DNA of 64,000 bases from Chlorobium sp. (GCA_005862285.1 SZXW01000004.1:34058-98057); one strand, 5' to 3'. Positions 41,001 to 49,405 are shown, counted from the first letter of the stretch. Notes: a model not told the origin generated them from the letters alone. A program made the numbers and translations.

Positions 41001-41513
41001 CTAAGAGCTCTTTGGTGCGTATCTACTAAATCATATCTCTTTGGGACAGAAAGATCGCCTCTTCCTTCAGATAGTCATGATCTTCATGCACTTCTTGAAA
41101 TTGTTGAAATGCTAAGAGACATAGAAGGAACTTTGGGAGATCCGAGGATGCAATATCTTCAAGCTGTTTTACATTGGAGATTGCTCCATGAGAAGATCGC
41201 TCGTGATATCTGGGGGGAGCTTAGTCAAGACACAGAATACAGCGATCCCCGACGTATAATTCGGCATCACCTCTGGACAGAAGATACCGGAACACCTCGC
41301 ATGTTCCATGGTCGGATCGTTGACGAAAATTCAGGTCGAGGTCGCGTGAAAGTTCGCGTTGAAGAAATTCGACAAGAGATTTATCTCATGCAACGAGATT
41401 TCCCAAATATAGAAATGCGAAAAAACGCGGATATTCCTAATGGATTTTACATCGCATTTAACTTTATTGGGCCAATTGCCGAACCTCTCAATCGGACTGG
41501 AGGCGCACGATGA
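38070..41513 (+). CDS. SIR2-like / P-loop NTPase large protein, candidate defence effector
   Basis: The 1147-residue protein has two recognisable parts. Residues about 10-260 look like a degenerate SIR2-like domain: LVLLLGQDAWS in place of the glycine-rich NAD loop, NAVFTTSIDPSLPRAF in place of the TTNYD-LE motif, HLTYLFGK in place of the HLHG motif, and GILLIDGL. Residues about 365-560 are a STAND/AAA-like NTPase with Walker A GQSGSGKSLA (376-385) and Walker B TLIICDANLP (431-440). A long helical, TPR-like region follows, and the last 70 residues may form a small beta domain. Base composition is clearly more AT-rich than neighbours. SIR2-STAND fusions (Avs5-like and related) are known antiphage effectors that destroy NAD; the assignment here is inference. 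Confidence 0.65.
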   Translation: MSDNDHLDSLCAVITERRPLVLLLGQDAWSDKNYTDPILVSALKRSDRYEPNIVANGFTSLLKTSLLNENFYDWLAEMYDRRPESEWMEIVSALPLNAVFTTSIDPSLPRAFRRYGRNVEIVLSKDDNPSAPRDRQNLHLTYLFGKAGEANQNEAPPRNTQQLLTRSAIHSASLLTRIVETTTPIGILLIDGLTPKRDWLSVDALGGVLSAFSCQQVFWFGLHGYEICEEYPLIKELSAPGGPIVFIRERLATALQTLELAHRINLSSSRKYYNTENTVTIGEHLLELSPAMRLKTSTAASIIDDTWLSPLQTLGQDATYLEFQRFHGHVEDVRRLVNGVRRGFAIKRSFEEALQLQVKKALKNIGRINDPILIHGQSGSGKSLALTRLAYEIRSTKEYPVLLSIRASRLPAVDELDEFCQRSEELGASATLIICDANLPNSRYRELLRGFLSRGRKVVIVGSTYRVVDIHNDVKNNVYNPNLLEAPAELDTKEMDQLTELLCRFAGIKFNVTESKYLLSAIYRMLPNVRPGLAFGLAREARATEESLRERGSIKTTSLDYSVNHFGQALIDAGLVTPKKLLEARIDEFLGSMTDAASRAIDYVMVSGKLDCPIPVNLLMRAVGGSNNFTDISCLFSGIDLFRWSENNDNDIYIHPRLQIEAELLSARRLGTPQAEAEIVVQLIGYANPGEYGKSERRFVLDLVHKLGPDGPYGKRYASSYLNIARALTNMRIRRGVMDPSLMLQEATLRRRALKDGITMSDIDPALVLEEALESVELALDEFGDQRGPGIRYLCTNLKVERAAIYGFRAVQCLLDGSQLAEVWQFYEAARESSRTAVYSADTYFAIDISVWVPNDLLDKKSWETTKHAELVADILDGLDRVDMAQLDPDQREQYERRRVKVAKTLQNHKLKRDALQALQNLGSKAGIFLAAREIAGSLFGNNSPKSLDIEKASQVVSFMNEYKSEISKDARCLNYLLRALWCVSTKSYLFGTERSPLPSDSHDLHALLEIVEMLRDIEGTLGDPRMQYLQAVLHWRLLHEKIARDIWGELSQDTEYSDPRRIIRHHLWTEDTGTPRMFHGRIVDENSGRGRVKVRVEEIRQEIYLMQRDFPNIEMRKNADIPNGFYIAFNFIGPIAEPLNRTGGAR

Positions 41514-42400
41514 GCTTCGAGAATATTCTTCGAACACAACAATACATCAACACGCTGAGTCGGAGCCTAATTGAACGCCCAGCATTTGAGGATATAAATG
41601 TGCTCCATCCCGACCCAAGCCGCCCAGAGAGTGGATTCATACGCGCAACATCTTGGCTTTACTGCCTTTATTTTGAAGCTGGTCGCGTTAGCATAACTTA
41701 CCTCCGAGCTCTTAGCGAAGCAAATTGCTTGGTGGATAGAGAAGCTTCGGATATGCATACCAATGCAGTACAATACTTAAGGACTGAACTGCATCATAAC
41801 TTAGGTTTTGCGGATTCGGATCAAGAGGCACGTAAAGCTGCCGAAAAATGGCGAAGAAAAGCTTGTGGAACCGCTTTGCCTCATAGTGATCAACAATGGC
41901 TCGATTGCTATGATCTTCTTGTAAATGAGGCAACCTCTTTTTTAAAAGGAATTGACAAAGCAGTTCGTCTTATTGAAGTAAAAGAAGGCGATGAGAGGGA
42001 TCAAATAATAAGCGATTGGAAGCGTCGTTTGAACAGAAGTTGGCCTGCAGCACAATTTGATTCATTGATAGAAGAAGCCAAATACCGGCTTGGAAGACAC
42101 GGATTGGACAATATCGCATTCAGAAAAAGGCATCTGGATCGTTGGCGAAAAAAACTAGATTTGCTTGAAGATGGATTCAACTTTGAAAGAGAAGCGACTT
42201 TGATCATCGAGAAAACCTTACTTGATGACAGTGATAGCGTTCTGCCTATTACTGGTAAAGAAATTATGAACGAACTGCAAATTGGACCTGGACAACTCGT
42301 TGGTAAATTACTTGAGGATGCAAGAAATTTATATAATAATGGCACATATGGAGCGACCGAAATACTTGAGAATCTCCGTGCAAATCATAACACGTATTAA
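41510..42400 (+). CDS. Partner of the SIR2-like/NTPase protein, unknown helical protein
   Basis: The 296-residue protein overlaps the upstream gene by four bases (ATGA), so the two are translationally coupled. It is mostly helical and charged. Its last 45 residues, ITGKEIMNELQIGPGQLVGK and then LLEDARNLYNNGTYGATEIL, resemble the C-terminal helical motif of CCA-adding tRNA nucleotidyltransferases (G-x-D-L/I ... PGP/PGQ-x-(V/L)G-x-(I/L)L). No nucleotidyltransferase GS motif is present at its N-terminus. The region near residue 90-100 holds ELHHNLGF. I do not recognise a named family. Confidence 0.6.
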   Translation: MSFENILRTQQYINTLSRSLIERPAFEDINVLHPDPSRPESGFIRATSWLYCLYFEAGRVSITYLRALSEANCLVDREASDMHTNAVQYLRTELHHNLGFADSDQEARKAAEKWRRKACGTALPHSDQQWLDCYDLLVNEATSFLKGIDKAVRLIEVKEGDERDQIISDWKRRLNRSWPAAQFDSLIEEAKYRLGRHGLDNIAFRKRHLDRWRKKLDLLEDGFNFEREATLIIEKTLLDDSDSVLPITGKEIMNELQIGPGQLVGKLLEDARNLYNNGTYGATEILENLRANHNTY

Positions 42401-42408
42401 TTCATTTT

Positions 42409-42651
42409 TCAATATTTCGCCTTCGAAATCTTCGGACGTCCGCAGTTTTTTCCCCTTGCCCTTGCTGCCATCAGGCCAGCCTGTGCGAGTTCCTGAATCA
42501 GGCGGCGTTCAAATTGAGCCAGAGTGCCGCAGATACTGAAAATCATCTCACTGGATGCTGTTGTGGTATCGATGCCGCAGTGATTGATCGATCGGAAGCC
42601 CACTCCCTTGCCTTTCAGTTCTTCGACAATTTCGATCAGGTTCCGCAGAAC
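42409..42651 (-). pseudogene. Serine recombinase (resolvase) remnant
   Basis: The minus-strand frame reads LRNLIEIVEELKGKGVGFRS, then IDTTTASSEMIFSICGTLAQ and FERRLIQELAQAGL with ARARGKNCGRPK. This is the second half of the resolvase catalytic domain and the start of the linker. Both the N-terminal catalytic serine region and the C-terminal helix-turn-helix are missing. Its 5' end is fused to the thiF stop codon region, in a different frame from thiF, which marks a recombination junction at the edge of the AT-rich island. Confidence 0.85.
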
Positions 42652-43376
42652 GGGCATTCCGGGTCTCGGGTAAGCGGGATTTTTCTGAACTCCATCGAAA
42701 GGCAATCGCAGGTAAGAAGTGAATTGTAAAGAGGGGTGCCGATTGAAAGCAGGACTTTGATGGCTTCCATGGCCTGAATGGAGCCGATGATGCCGGGAAC
42801 CGCACCGACCGGCCCCCTGGGAATTTCACCCGAAGGGATGCCCTCTTCATGGAAAATGCAGCGGTAGCAGGTCATTTCTCCCGGCCTGACGGTCATGGTC
42901 TGACCATGAAACTGCCTGATTCCTGCGTGGGAATAAGGTTTTCCTGCGTCATGGCAGGCTTTCGCGATCAGGAATTTCGAATCGAAATTGTCCGTCGCAT
43001 CGATCACGAAGTCATAATCGGGAAGGATTTGCCGAGCGTTCCCGCCGGTCAGCCTGAAGGGGTAAGTCTCAATTCTGATGCCTGGATCGAGAGCATGCAG
43101 CCTGCTCACCGCAGAGCCGACTTTCTCCTGGCCGACAGACACGGTAGTATGGAGGATCTGGCGCTGCAGGTTGCTCAGGTCAACGGTATCGCCGTCCATC
43201 AGCCCGATGGTCCCTATTCCTGCCGCCGCGAGATAAAAAGCGGCAGGGGAGCCGAGCCCTCCGGCTCCCACAACAAGCACTTTCGAGAGGAGCAGTTTTT
43301 CCTGCCCTGTTTCTCCGATCTCATCGAGGACGAGGTGACGGGCATACCGCTCTTTCTGCAATTCGTTCAATGGCAT
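42636..43376 (-). CDS. thiF: ThiF/MoeB-type sulfur-carrier adenylyltransferase
   Basis: The 246-residue E1-like protein shows LVVGAGGLGSPAAFYLAAAG (ATP site), DLSNLQRQILHTT, ATDNFDSKFLIAKAC and zinc cysteines in CYRCIF and CPFCGT. It adenylates the C-terminal glycine of ThiS (or MoaD). As the last gene of thiSGHF it belongs to thiamine thiazole synthesis. It overlaps thiH by ten bases. The C-terminus CPFCGT is normal for the family, so the resolvase junction did not truncate it. Confidence 0.93.
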   Translation of the reverse strand: MPLNELQKERYARHLVLDEIGETGQEKLLLSKVLVVGAGGLGSPAAFYLAAAGIGTIGLMDGDTVDLSNLQRQILHTTVSVGQEKVGSAVSRLHALDPGIRIETYPFRLTGGNARQILPDYDFVIDATDNFDSKFLIAKACHDAGKPYSHAGIRQFHGQTMTVRPGEMTCYRCIFHEEGIPSGEIPRGPVGAVPGIIGSIQAMEAIKVLLSIGTPLYNSLLTCDCLSMEFRKIPLTRDPECPFCGT

Positions 43377-44467
43377 GACTGTGGTTCCTGCATGAATGTG
43401 TTCACGGAATTTCCTGAAGAGGGCCCGTTGTAGGACGGTTCCCAGTTCTTGAAAACCGGTTCGATGTTTTTTGCCCGCAGGGCATTGCAGAAATCTGCGG
43501 CGCTGCGGTCATCGAAAACGTCAAACTGGCCTTTTTCAGCCGCAGCGTTTTCTTCGTCGTAACCGCCGACAGTGGTGCGGCTCGCTATGCTCATGCGTGT
43601 AATGCCGAGCCCGGCCATGCCGTCGCGGAATGCCGGGCTTTCCCTGGTCGAAAGCACCAAGTCCGTATCCGGGAGCGCAATGCGGAACGCGAAGATCATA
43701 CGGGCGAGAAAATGGTCGCTGACGCTGAAGGGCGGAGTATAGCCTCCGGTCTGCGGCCTCATGCGCGGGAAGGATACCGAAATACCTGCGCGCCAGTAGG
43801 TCCGCTGCAGGTGCCGGACATGCCGGAAGAGCATCAGCGCATCTTCGAGCGGATCGGCCAGACCGAGCAGTACGCCGAGACCGACGGTTTTTATGCCTCC
43901 CTCGAGCGCTCTCGCCGGGGTCTCGAGGCGATGGAAAAAATCCTTTTTTGGGCCCCACCGGTGCAGTTCTTCGTACCTTTGCAGATCGTAGGTTTCCTGG
44001 TAGATGGTGATGCCGGTGCAGCCGGATTCAGCCAGCTCCCTGTATTCTGCAGTGCTCATGGGGAACGCTTCGACGGAAATCCGCTGCATGTGCTTCGAGG
44101 CGATTTCGACGCTCTTTCTAAGGTAGTCGAAACCAGCCGCACCGGTGCGTTCGCCGGTGAGAAGCAGAAGGTCGGTCACGCCGAGCTTTTTCATGGCGAG
44201 CAGTTCCCGTTCGATCTCGTCCGGTTCAAGCCTGCGCCGGACGGTGGTCCTGTCGGAAGCGAAACCGCAGTAAACACAGCCGCTCGGGCAGTGGTTGGAG
44301 AGATAGAGCGGAGCATAGAGTGTCATGGTCCGGCCGAAACGGCGAAGGGTGATCGCCTTCGATTCGGCGGCGAGCGATTCGAGATCGTATGACGAACCGG
44401 GAGCAAGCATAGCGGAAAGCAGAGCGGTTTCCCGGCTGTCGGTCAGCCATTCAGGCAGTTCGTTCAT
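43367..44467 (-). CDS. thiH: 2-iminoacetate synthase (thiazole synthesis)
   Basis: The 366-residue radical SAM protein has the cluster motif [10 protein letters not shown] (CxxxCxxC) near residue 60, [30 protein letters not shown] and [11 protein letters not shown], all typical of ThiH. It cleaves tyrosine to dehydroglycine under anaerobic conditions, in line with an anaerobic host (aerobes use ThiO). It overlaps thiG by four bases. Confidence 0.95.
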   Translation of the reverse strand: MNELPEWLTDSRETALLSAMLAPGSSYDLESLAAESKAITLRRFGRTMTLYAPLYLSNHCPSGCVYCGFASDRTTVRRRLEPDEIERELLAMKKLGVTDLLLLTGERTGAAGFDYLRKSVEIASKHMQRISVEAFPMSTAEYRELAESGCTGITIYQETYDLQRYEELHRWGPKKDFFHRLETPARALEGGIKTVGLGVLLGLADPLEDALMLFRHVRHLQRTYWRAGISVSFPRMRPQTGGYTPPFSVSDHFLARMIFAFRIALPDTDLVLSTRESPAFRDGMAGLGITRMSIASRTTVGGYDEENAAAEKGQFDVFDDRSAADFCNALRAKNIEPVFKNWEPSYNGPSSGNSVNTFMQEPQSCH

Positions 44468-45243
44468 GCTTCGGTTCCGAGGAAAGAGGTGAGCGGGCTT
44501 GTAGCTACCGCATGGCCGCTTTTCGGCATCAGCCCTGCATTGAATGCTTTCCTGCCCGCCCGGACGGCTTCTGAAAATGCGGAAGCCATTTCCGCCGGAT
44601 TTCCTGCGGCTGCCACCGCGCTGTTGACCAATACCGCGCTGCAGCCCATTTCCATGGCGAGGGCGGCCTCTCCCGGAGAGCGCAGGCCGGCATCGACAAT
44701 CACCGGGATGCCGCTTTCACGGATAATGATGTCGAGCATCCCGGAGGTTTTCAGCCCCTGTCCGCTGCCGATAGCAGATCCGAGAGGCATGACCGAAGCG
44801 CAGCCGACCTCTTCGAGACGTTTGGCGAGGACCGGGTCTGCGGAAATGTAGGGCATGACGATGAAACCTTCGCCTGCGAGAATCTTCGATGCTTCGAAGG
44901 TCTCGATCGGGTCGGGCATGAGGTGCTGCGGGTTCGGATGAATTTCGACCTTCACGAAAGGACTGCCGGAAAGTTCCCTGGCTATGTGTGCAGCACGTAC
45001 CGCTTCGGATGCGGTCGATGCGCCCGATGTATTGGGCATGAGGGTGATACCTGAGATTTCGTACAGCGGTCCGAAAAGGTCGTCGGAAAGCTGTTCGCGG
45101 TTGAACCTGCGAAGCGCCACCGTGACAAGCTGGGTCCCCGATGCGCGGACGGCATCGAGCATGACCTGCGTATTGCTGAATTTTCCTGTTCCGAGTATCA
45201 GCCGTGAAGAAAAGCTATATGAGCCTAATCGTAAAAGATCCAT
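44464..45243 (-). CDS. thiG: Thiazole synthase
   Basis: The 259-residue TIM-barrel protein shows [49 protein letters not shown] and [20 protein letters not shown], the ThiG signature blocks. It joins dehydroglycine, deoxyxylulose-5-phosphate and ThiS thiocarboxylate into the thiazole. It lies 25 bases after thiS. Confidence 0.96.
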   Translation of the reverse strand: MDLLRLGSYSFSSRLILGTGKFSNTQVMLDAVRASGTQLVTVALRRFNREQLSDDLFGPLYEISGITLMPNTSGASTASEAVRAAHIARELSGSPFVKVEIHPNPQHLMPDPIETFEASKILAGEGFIVMPYISADPVLAKRLEEVGCASVMPLGSAIGSGQGLKTSGMLDIIIRESGIPVIVDAGLRSPGEAALAMEMGCSAVLVNSAVAAAGNPAEMASAFSEAVRAGRKAFNAGLMPKSGHAVATSPLTSFLGTEA

Positions 45244-45268
45244 AAATTCGAAATTGTTCTGAAGTCAG

Positions 45269-45472
45269 TTACCCTCCACCGGCAAAAACAAGGACCTCGA
45301 TCCGGTCACCTTCCTGCACGATGGCAGTTGAGCGGTTTTCCGGACGGACGATTTTTTCGTTTACCAGTACCGCTGCATTTTTTCCATTCGAACCCACAAG
45401 AGCAAGGATGTCGCTCACCGTTGATCCGGCAGTGACCTCCTGCTTTTTTCCGTTCAGTTCAATAGTAAACAT
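45269..45472 (-). CDS. thiS: Sulfur carrier protein ThiS
   Basis: The 67-residue ubiquitin-like protein starts MFTIELNGKKQEV and ends VLVFAGGG with the C-terminal glycines that become the thiocarboxylate. It is the sulfur donor for ThiG. It opens the thi operon, 46 bases after the upstream trans-sulfuration gene. I see no TPP riboswitch in front of it. Confidence 0.94.
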   Translation of the reverse strand: MFTIELNGKKQEVTAGSTVSDILALVGSNGKNAAVLVNEKIVRPENRSTAIVQEGDRIEVLVFAGGG

Positions 45473-45518
45473 TTACAGGTTTTCTTTATCTACGGAATTG
45501 ATTGTAATATTTTTTTCT

Positions 45519-46658
45519 TTAATCCTGCAGGGCCTGCAGCAGATCGGCCTCGAGGTCCTCCGGATTTTCGAGCCCGATTGACAACCTGACGAGATTGTCG
45601 GTACAGTTCCTCTTCATGCGTTCCTCCCTCGAAAGGGCGCCGAGCGTCATTCTGGCAGGCGAGGCCACAAGTGATTCCACTCCTCCGAGGCTGTCGGCAA
45701 GAATGAAGAGCCTGAGTTTCGAGACAAGTTTTTCAACTTCCGGCAAACCTCCTTTCAGCGCGAAAGTCAGCATCCCACCGAACCCGCTCATCTGTTTTTT
45801 TGCCAGCTCGTGCTGGGGATGTGAGGGCAGGCCGGGATAATGAACCCGCTCGACGGCAGGGTGCCCTTCAAGGAACCTTGCGAGATGCAGGGCGTTCGCT
45901 TCATGCTCCTTCATACGCACCTTAAGGGTTTTCAGCCCGCGAAGGACAAGCCAGCAATCCCACGGTGCCGGAATGGCCCCGGCAGCACCCTGATAGTTTT
46001 TGATTTTCGTATGCAGCTGGTCATCGGATGTTATCACGGCCCCGCCTATCACGTCGCTGTGTCCTCCGAGATATTTCGTGGTGCTGTGCACGACGATATC
46101 GGCCCCGAGGTCGAGCGGTTTCTGGAAGTACGGGCTCGAGAAGGTATTGTCCACGGCAAGCAGAATCCCCCTGTCTCTGGCGAACCCGGCAATGGCCGTA
46201 ATATCGGTCAGCTGAAGCAGCGGGTTGCTTGGTGTTTCGAGCCAGATCATTCTTGTTTCGGGACGGATGCAGGCTGCATAGCTCTCGAGACTTTCATCCT
46301 CGGCATAGGCGGTGCTTACCCCCCAGGGCCGCATGAGCTGCTCGAAAATGCGATAGCTTCCGCCATAGATATCGTTACCGGCGACGATATGGTCCCCGGG
46401 CTTCAATACCTGCAGCGCGGCAAGCGTCGCTGCCACCCCTGACGCGAAGGCAAGGCCGTGGCGTCCGTTCTCGAGCAGGGCAAGGGTCGATTCGAGAGCT
46501 TTTCTCGTGGGATTGCCGATCCTCGAATAGAAAAATTCTCCGCGGTGGTCGAGGTTATCCCGTTCGAACGTCGATGTCTGGTAAACAGGGACCGTTACCG
46601 ATCCAGTCTGCGGGTCCGGGGCCTGGCCGTCATGTATGGCGAGCGTTTCAAAATGCAT
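45519..46658 (-). CDS. metB: Trans-sulfuration enzyme, cystathionine gamma-synthase/lyase type
   Basis: From the ATG at 46658 (an upstream in-frame ATG at 46709 gives a non-family extension) the 379-residue PLP enzyme starts MHFETLAIHDGQAPDPQTGS and shows FASGVAATLAALQVLKPGDH, AVDNTFSSPYFQKPL and HSTTKYLGGHSDVIGG with the PLP lysine. Cystathionine synthase and lyase cannot be separated from sequence alone. With metY 9 kb away it connects cysteine and methionine metabolism. It is upstream of thiS on the same strand. Confidence 0.88.
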   Translation of the reverse strand: MHFETLAIHDGQAPDPQTGSVTVPVYQTSTFERDNLDHRGEFFYSRIGNPTRKALESTLALLENGRHGLAFASGVAATLAALQVLKPGDHIVAGNDIYGGSYRIFEQLMRPWGVSTAYAEDESLESYAACIRPETRMIWLETPSNPLLQLTDITAIAGFARDRGILLAVDNTFSSPYFQKPLDLGADIVVHSTTKYLGGHSDVIGGAVITSDDQLHTKIKNYQGAAGAIPAPWDCWLVLRGLKTLKVRMKEHEANALHLARFLEGHPAVERVHYPGLPSHPQHELAKKQMSGFGGMLTFALKGGLPEVEKLVSKLRLFILADSLGGVESLVASPARMTLGALSREERMKRNCTDNLVRLSIGLENPEDLEADLLQALQD

Positions 46659-46689
46659 GGTACTGCTTTGCAACTTTTTATTTATTGAA

Positions 46690-46975
46690 CAACCCTGTAA
46701 CAGAATCATTCAGGTCTGTCATTCCAAAATGACGTGCATCGGAATGAAGAATTCGTGTTATTACAATACAATAATTTCTGGATTCTTCACTTCGTTCAGA
46801 ATGACATCTGCAAGGAGTTTGTTCTGAAAGATAGGTGTCATTCCGCAATGAAGCGTAGCGTAATGAAGAATCCATCTTCTTATAAAAAAATACATATGGA
46901 TTCTTCACTTCGCTCGGAATGACATCGCTTTCTGTCATGCTGAACGTAATGAAATGAAGTGAAGCATCCATTTCC
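46690..46975. repeat. Composite dispersed palindromic repeat region (copy 2, inverted)
   Basis: Blocks match copy 1 at 31.2-31.7 kb in reverse complement: ATGAAGCGTAGCGTAATGAA and TCTTCTTATAAAAAAATACA and GGATTCTTCACTTCGCTCGG here mirror the 31183-31262 unit, and GCTGAACGTAATGAAATGAA mirrors the 31630 block. Further GTCATTCC/GGAATGAC palindromes occur at 46718-46745. No coding sequence is visible in 46659-47183 apart from this array and a hairpin near the right end. Confidence 0.8.
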
Positions 46976-47116
46976 TGATTTTGCCCTTTATGGATTCGTC
47001 GGCCGACTGCATCGGCCTCAGAATGACAGAACGGAGCCATTGTTGCTAATCAAGATTGATAGTTTTATTTACCGGAGGAATAATATCGGAATCTTTTTCG
47101 ATAACAGTGAATGAAG

Positions 47117-47168
47117 GTGCAGCCGTTTTCCCGGCGTCATTTAGCGCAACGGCAAGGGAAGGCTGCAC
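47117..47168. terminator. Hairpin downstream of cysteine desulfurase gene
   Basis: GTGCAGCC and GGCTGCAC are perfect arms separated by 36 bases, 16 bases beyond the stop of the cargo desulfurase gene. No long U-run follows, so it may be a weak terminator. Confidence 0.4.
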
Positions 47169-47183
47169 TTGGGCCTCATTGAT

Positions 47184-49343
47184 TCAACGCCTCTGGATGT
47201 GCCTGACCACTTCTGCCAGACGGTCGATTTCACCTTTCGTGTTGTAAAACGAAAGAGATGGCCTTATGGTGCTTTCGACACCGAAACGGCGCAGAGAGGG
47301 CTGTGTACAGTGGTGGCCGGTCCTTACGGCTATACCTTCCTGGTCGAGAAGCTTGCCGACTTCGTCGTTCGGCAGGTTGTGCAGGACGAAAGAGACGACA
47401 CCCACCTTGTCTGCAGCGGTGCCGATGATGCGGAGGCCCGGTATTTCGGAGAGACGGGCGGTGGCATACTTTGTGAGCTCATGTTCATACCGGCGGATGT
47501 TTTCAAGGCCGATTTTCCTGACGTAATCAAGTGCAGCTCCGAGGCCGACAGCATCGGCAATGGAAGGCGTGCCGGCTTCGAATTTCGCGGGAAGCCCGTT
47601 GTAGACGGTTTCTTCGAAACGCACATCCTGTATCATGTTGCCGCCGCCCTGCCACGGAGGCATGACTTCCAGCACCTCGCGTCTGCCGTAGACTACGCCG
47701 ATGCCTGTGGGAGCAAAAATCTTGTGGCCTGAAAAAACGAAAAAGTCCGCATCGAGATCCTGTACGTTGACCGGGATGTGGGCAACCGACTGTGCTCCGT
47801 CGACAAGCACCTTTACATCGAACCGCCTGGCGATGCGGATCATCTCCTTTACGGGAAGAATCGTGCCGAGGCCGTTCGATGCCTGGGTGAGCGAAACGAA
47901 CCGGGTACGGGGTCCAAGCAGTTTCGTGTACTCCTCAAGCAGGATTTCGCCGCGGTCGTTGACCGGAATGACCCGGATACGGGCCCCTGTTTCCTTTGCC
48001 ACTATCTGCCAGGGCACGATGTTCGCGTGGTGTTCGAGGATCGAGAGGACGATCTCGTCACCGGGCTGCAGGAACCTGCGCCCCCAGGTTTGCGCCACGA
48101 GGTTGATTCCCTCGGTCGTTCCGCGCACAAAGATGATTTCCGATGTGGAAGATGCGCCGATGAACTGGCGTACCTTTTCCCGCGTTCCTTCGTAAGCATC
48201 GGTCGAGCGGGCGGCAAGCGTATGGGCACCGCGGTGGATATTCGAATTGTCGTGAGCGTAGAAGTTTGAGACGGCGTTGATGACGCTCCACGGTTTCTGC
48301 GTCGTTGCCGCATTGTCGAGCCATACCAGGTCTTTGCCATGAATTTTCTGGTGAAGCACCGGGAAATCCTTCCGGATGGTCAGGACGTCGAACACCTCTG
48401 TTTCATGGACCGGTTTTTCCTGCCCGCGCAGAAAGTAATAGCTGTCAGGCAGCCCTGAAGTCAGTTCGTAAGAGTTCAGACCAAAGCCGGGTTTTGCGCT
48501 CATGCCTGTTGCCCAGCCGGGGTAGATATCGGCTCCGGGTGCCGATGGTGCGGCAGATGCAGGATGGTCGGGAACAGGAGGTTTCTGCGGAGCGGGTTTT
48601 CCGGAAAGATCGCCGCCTGCGAGCTCCGCGTAGCGCCTGAGGGACTGAAATATCCTGCTCAGTTCAGGGCTTTCCCGTTCCCCGGAAAAACTGCGGTAGA
48701 GCTTTTCGGCATAGCATGTTCCTTCGTCGAACTCTCCCGGTTTACCTTGCGGCCCGGGTATATCGGGCGCTGTATTTTTCAGGGTATCTGATGAAAACCC
48801 TTGAGGAACCGTTTCCGGCAGGTAAGGTTCCTGCTTTGGAAAACCTTCCGGTGATGACGCTGGAATTGCTCCGGTAATGAGGTCTGGAAATTGAGAAGTA
48901 AAATTTTCGGGCAGTCTGTCCGGATAAGGTAATGTACCACCATGGCCTTGTGGATAGATTCCGGGGAATAATCCCGGGTTTTGCTGCCCGGAGGATGTAT
49001 CGCGCTGTAAAGACTCTTCAAGGCCGTATGAACCGCTTCTGTTTTCCGAATAACTCTGCTGCTCTGTCAGTTTGTTCGCATGATGTTCGAGTGGTTCAGG
49101 CTGTTTTTCCTCATGCCACCATTCCGGGCCTGCTGCAGGAGCTGTTTTTTCGTTGAGAGATCCTGCGAGCCTCGAGGGCGTCTGTTCAACGTCGGTTTCA
49201 AATTTGGGAACGCTGCCTGCTTCCGGAAATTCGTTGAACAACCGGCTTGCAAGCTGCGCGATGAAAACCGGGTTCAGCGCATCGCTTCCCTGTGTATTCT
49301 GGTAATCATGTTCTCTTGTCATATATATCACTGGCATGCTCAC
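47184..49343 (-). CDS. Cysteine desulfurase with long disordered N-terminus, predicted encapsulin cargo
   Basis: About 719 residues. The C-terminal 405 residues are a SufS/group II cysteine desulfurase: LDNAATTQKPWSVINAVSNF, VRGTTEGINLVAQTW, SGHKIFAPTGIGV with the PLP lysine, and RTGHHCTQPSLRRFG with the catalytic cysteine. The first 300 residues are low-complexity, rich in Pro, Gly, Ser and Glu, except a short helical motif near residue 28-45 (PVFIAQLASRLFNEFP) and blocks at 205-245. This architecture is the hallmark of the cargo of family 2 encapsulins, whose gene lies 62 bases upstream. Start GTG 49343 is chosen for AGGAG six bases upstream; ATG 49358 is possible. It releases sulfur from cysteine, probably inside the shell. 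Confidence 0.9.
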   Translation of the reverse strand: MSMPVIYMTREHDYQNTQGSDALNPVFIAQLASRLFNEFPEAGSVPKFETDVEQTPSRLAGSLNEKTAPAAGPEWWHEEKQPEPLEHHANKLTEQQSYSENRSGSYGLEESLQRDTSSGQQNPGLFPGIYPQGHGGTLPYPDRLPENFTSQFPDLITGAIPASSPEGFPKQEPYLPETVPQGFSSDTLKNTAPDIPGPQGKPGEFDEGTCYAEKLYRSFSGERESPELSRIFQSLRRYAELAGGDLSGKPAPQKPPVPDHPASAAPSAPGADIYPGWATGMSAKPGFGLNSYELTSGLPDSYYFLRGQEKPVHETEVFDVLTIRKDFPVLHQKIHGKDLVWLDNAATTQKPWSVINAVSNFYAHDNSNIHRGAHTLAARSTDAYEGTREKVRQFIGASSTSEIIFVRGTTEGINLVAQTWGRRFLQPGDEIVLSILEHHANIVPWQIVAKETGARIRVIPVNDRGEILLEEYTKLLGPRTRFVSLTQASNGLGTILPVKEMIRIARRFDVKVLVDGAQSVAHIPVNVQDLDADFFVFSGHKIFAPTGIGVVYGRREVLEVMPPWQGGGNMIQDVRFEETVYNGLPAKFEAGTPSIADAVGLGAALDYVRKIGLENIRRYEHELTKYATARLSEIPGLRIIGTAADKVGVVSFVLHNLPNDEVGKLLDQEGIAVRTGHHCTQPSLRRFGVESTIRPSLSFYNTKGEIDRLAEVVRHIQRR

Positions 49344-49405
49344 GAGGTTCTCCTGCATGGAGGCCCCGTGAGCGGTTGTTTCTGTCTGTTACGGCTGTAA
49401 CGGTT

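Noticed and set aside
45473..45518. TPP riboswitch before thiS
   Set aside because: Only 46 bases separate thiS from the upstream gene, and no THI-box-like sequence is present.
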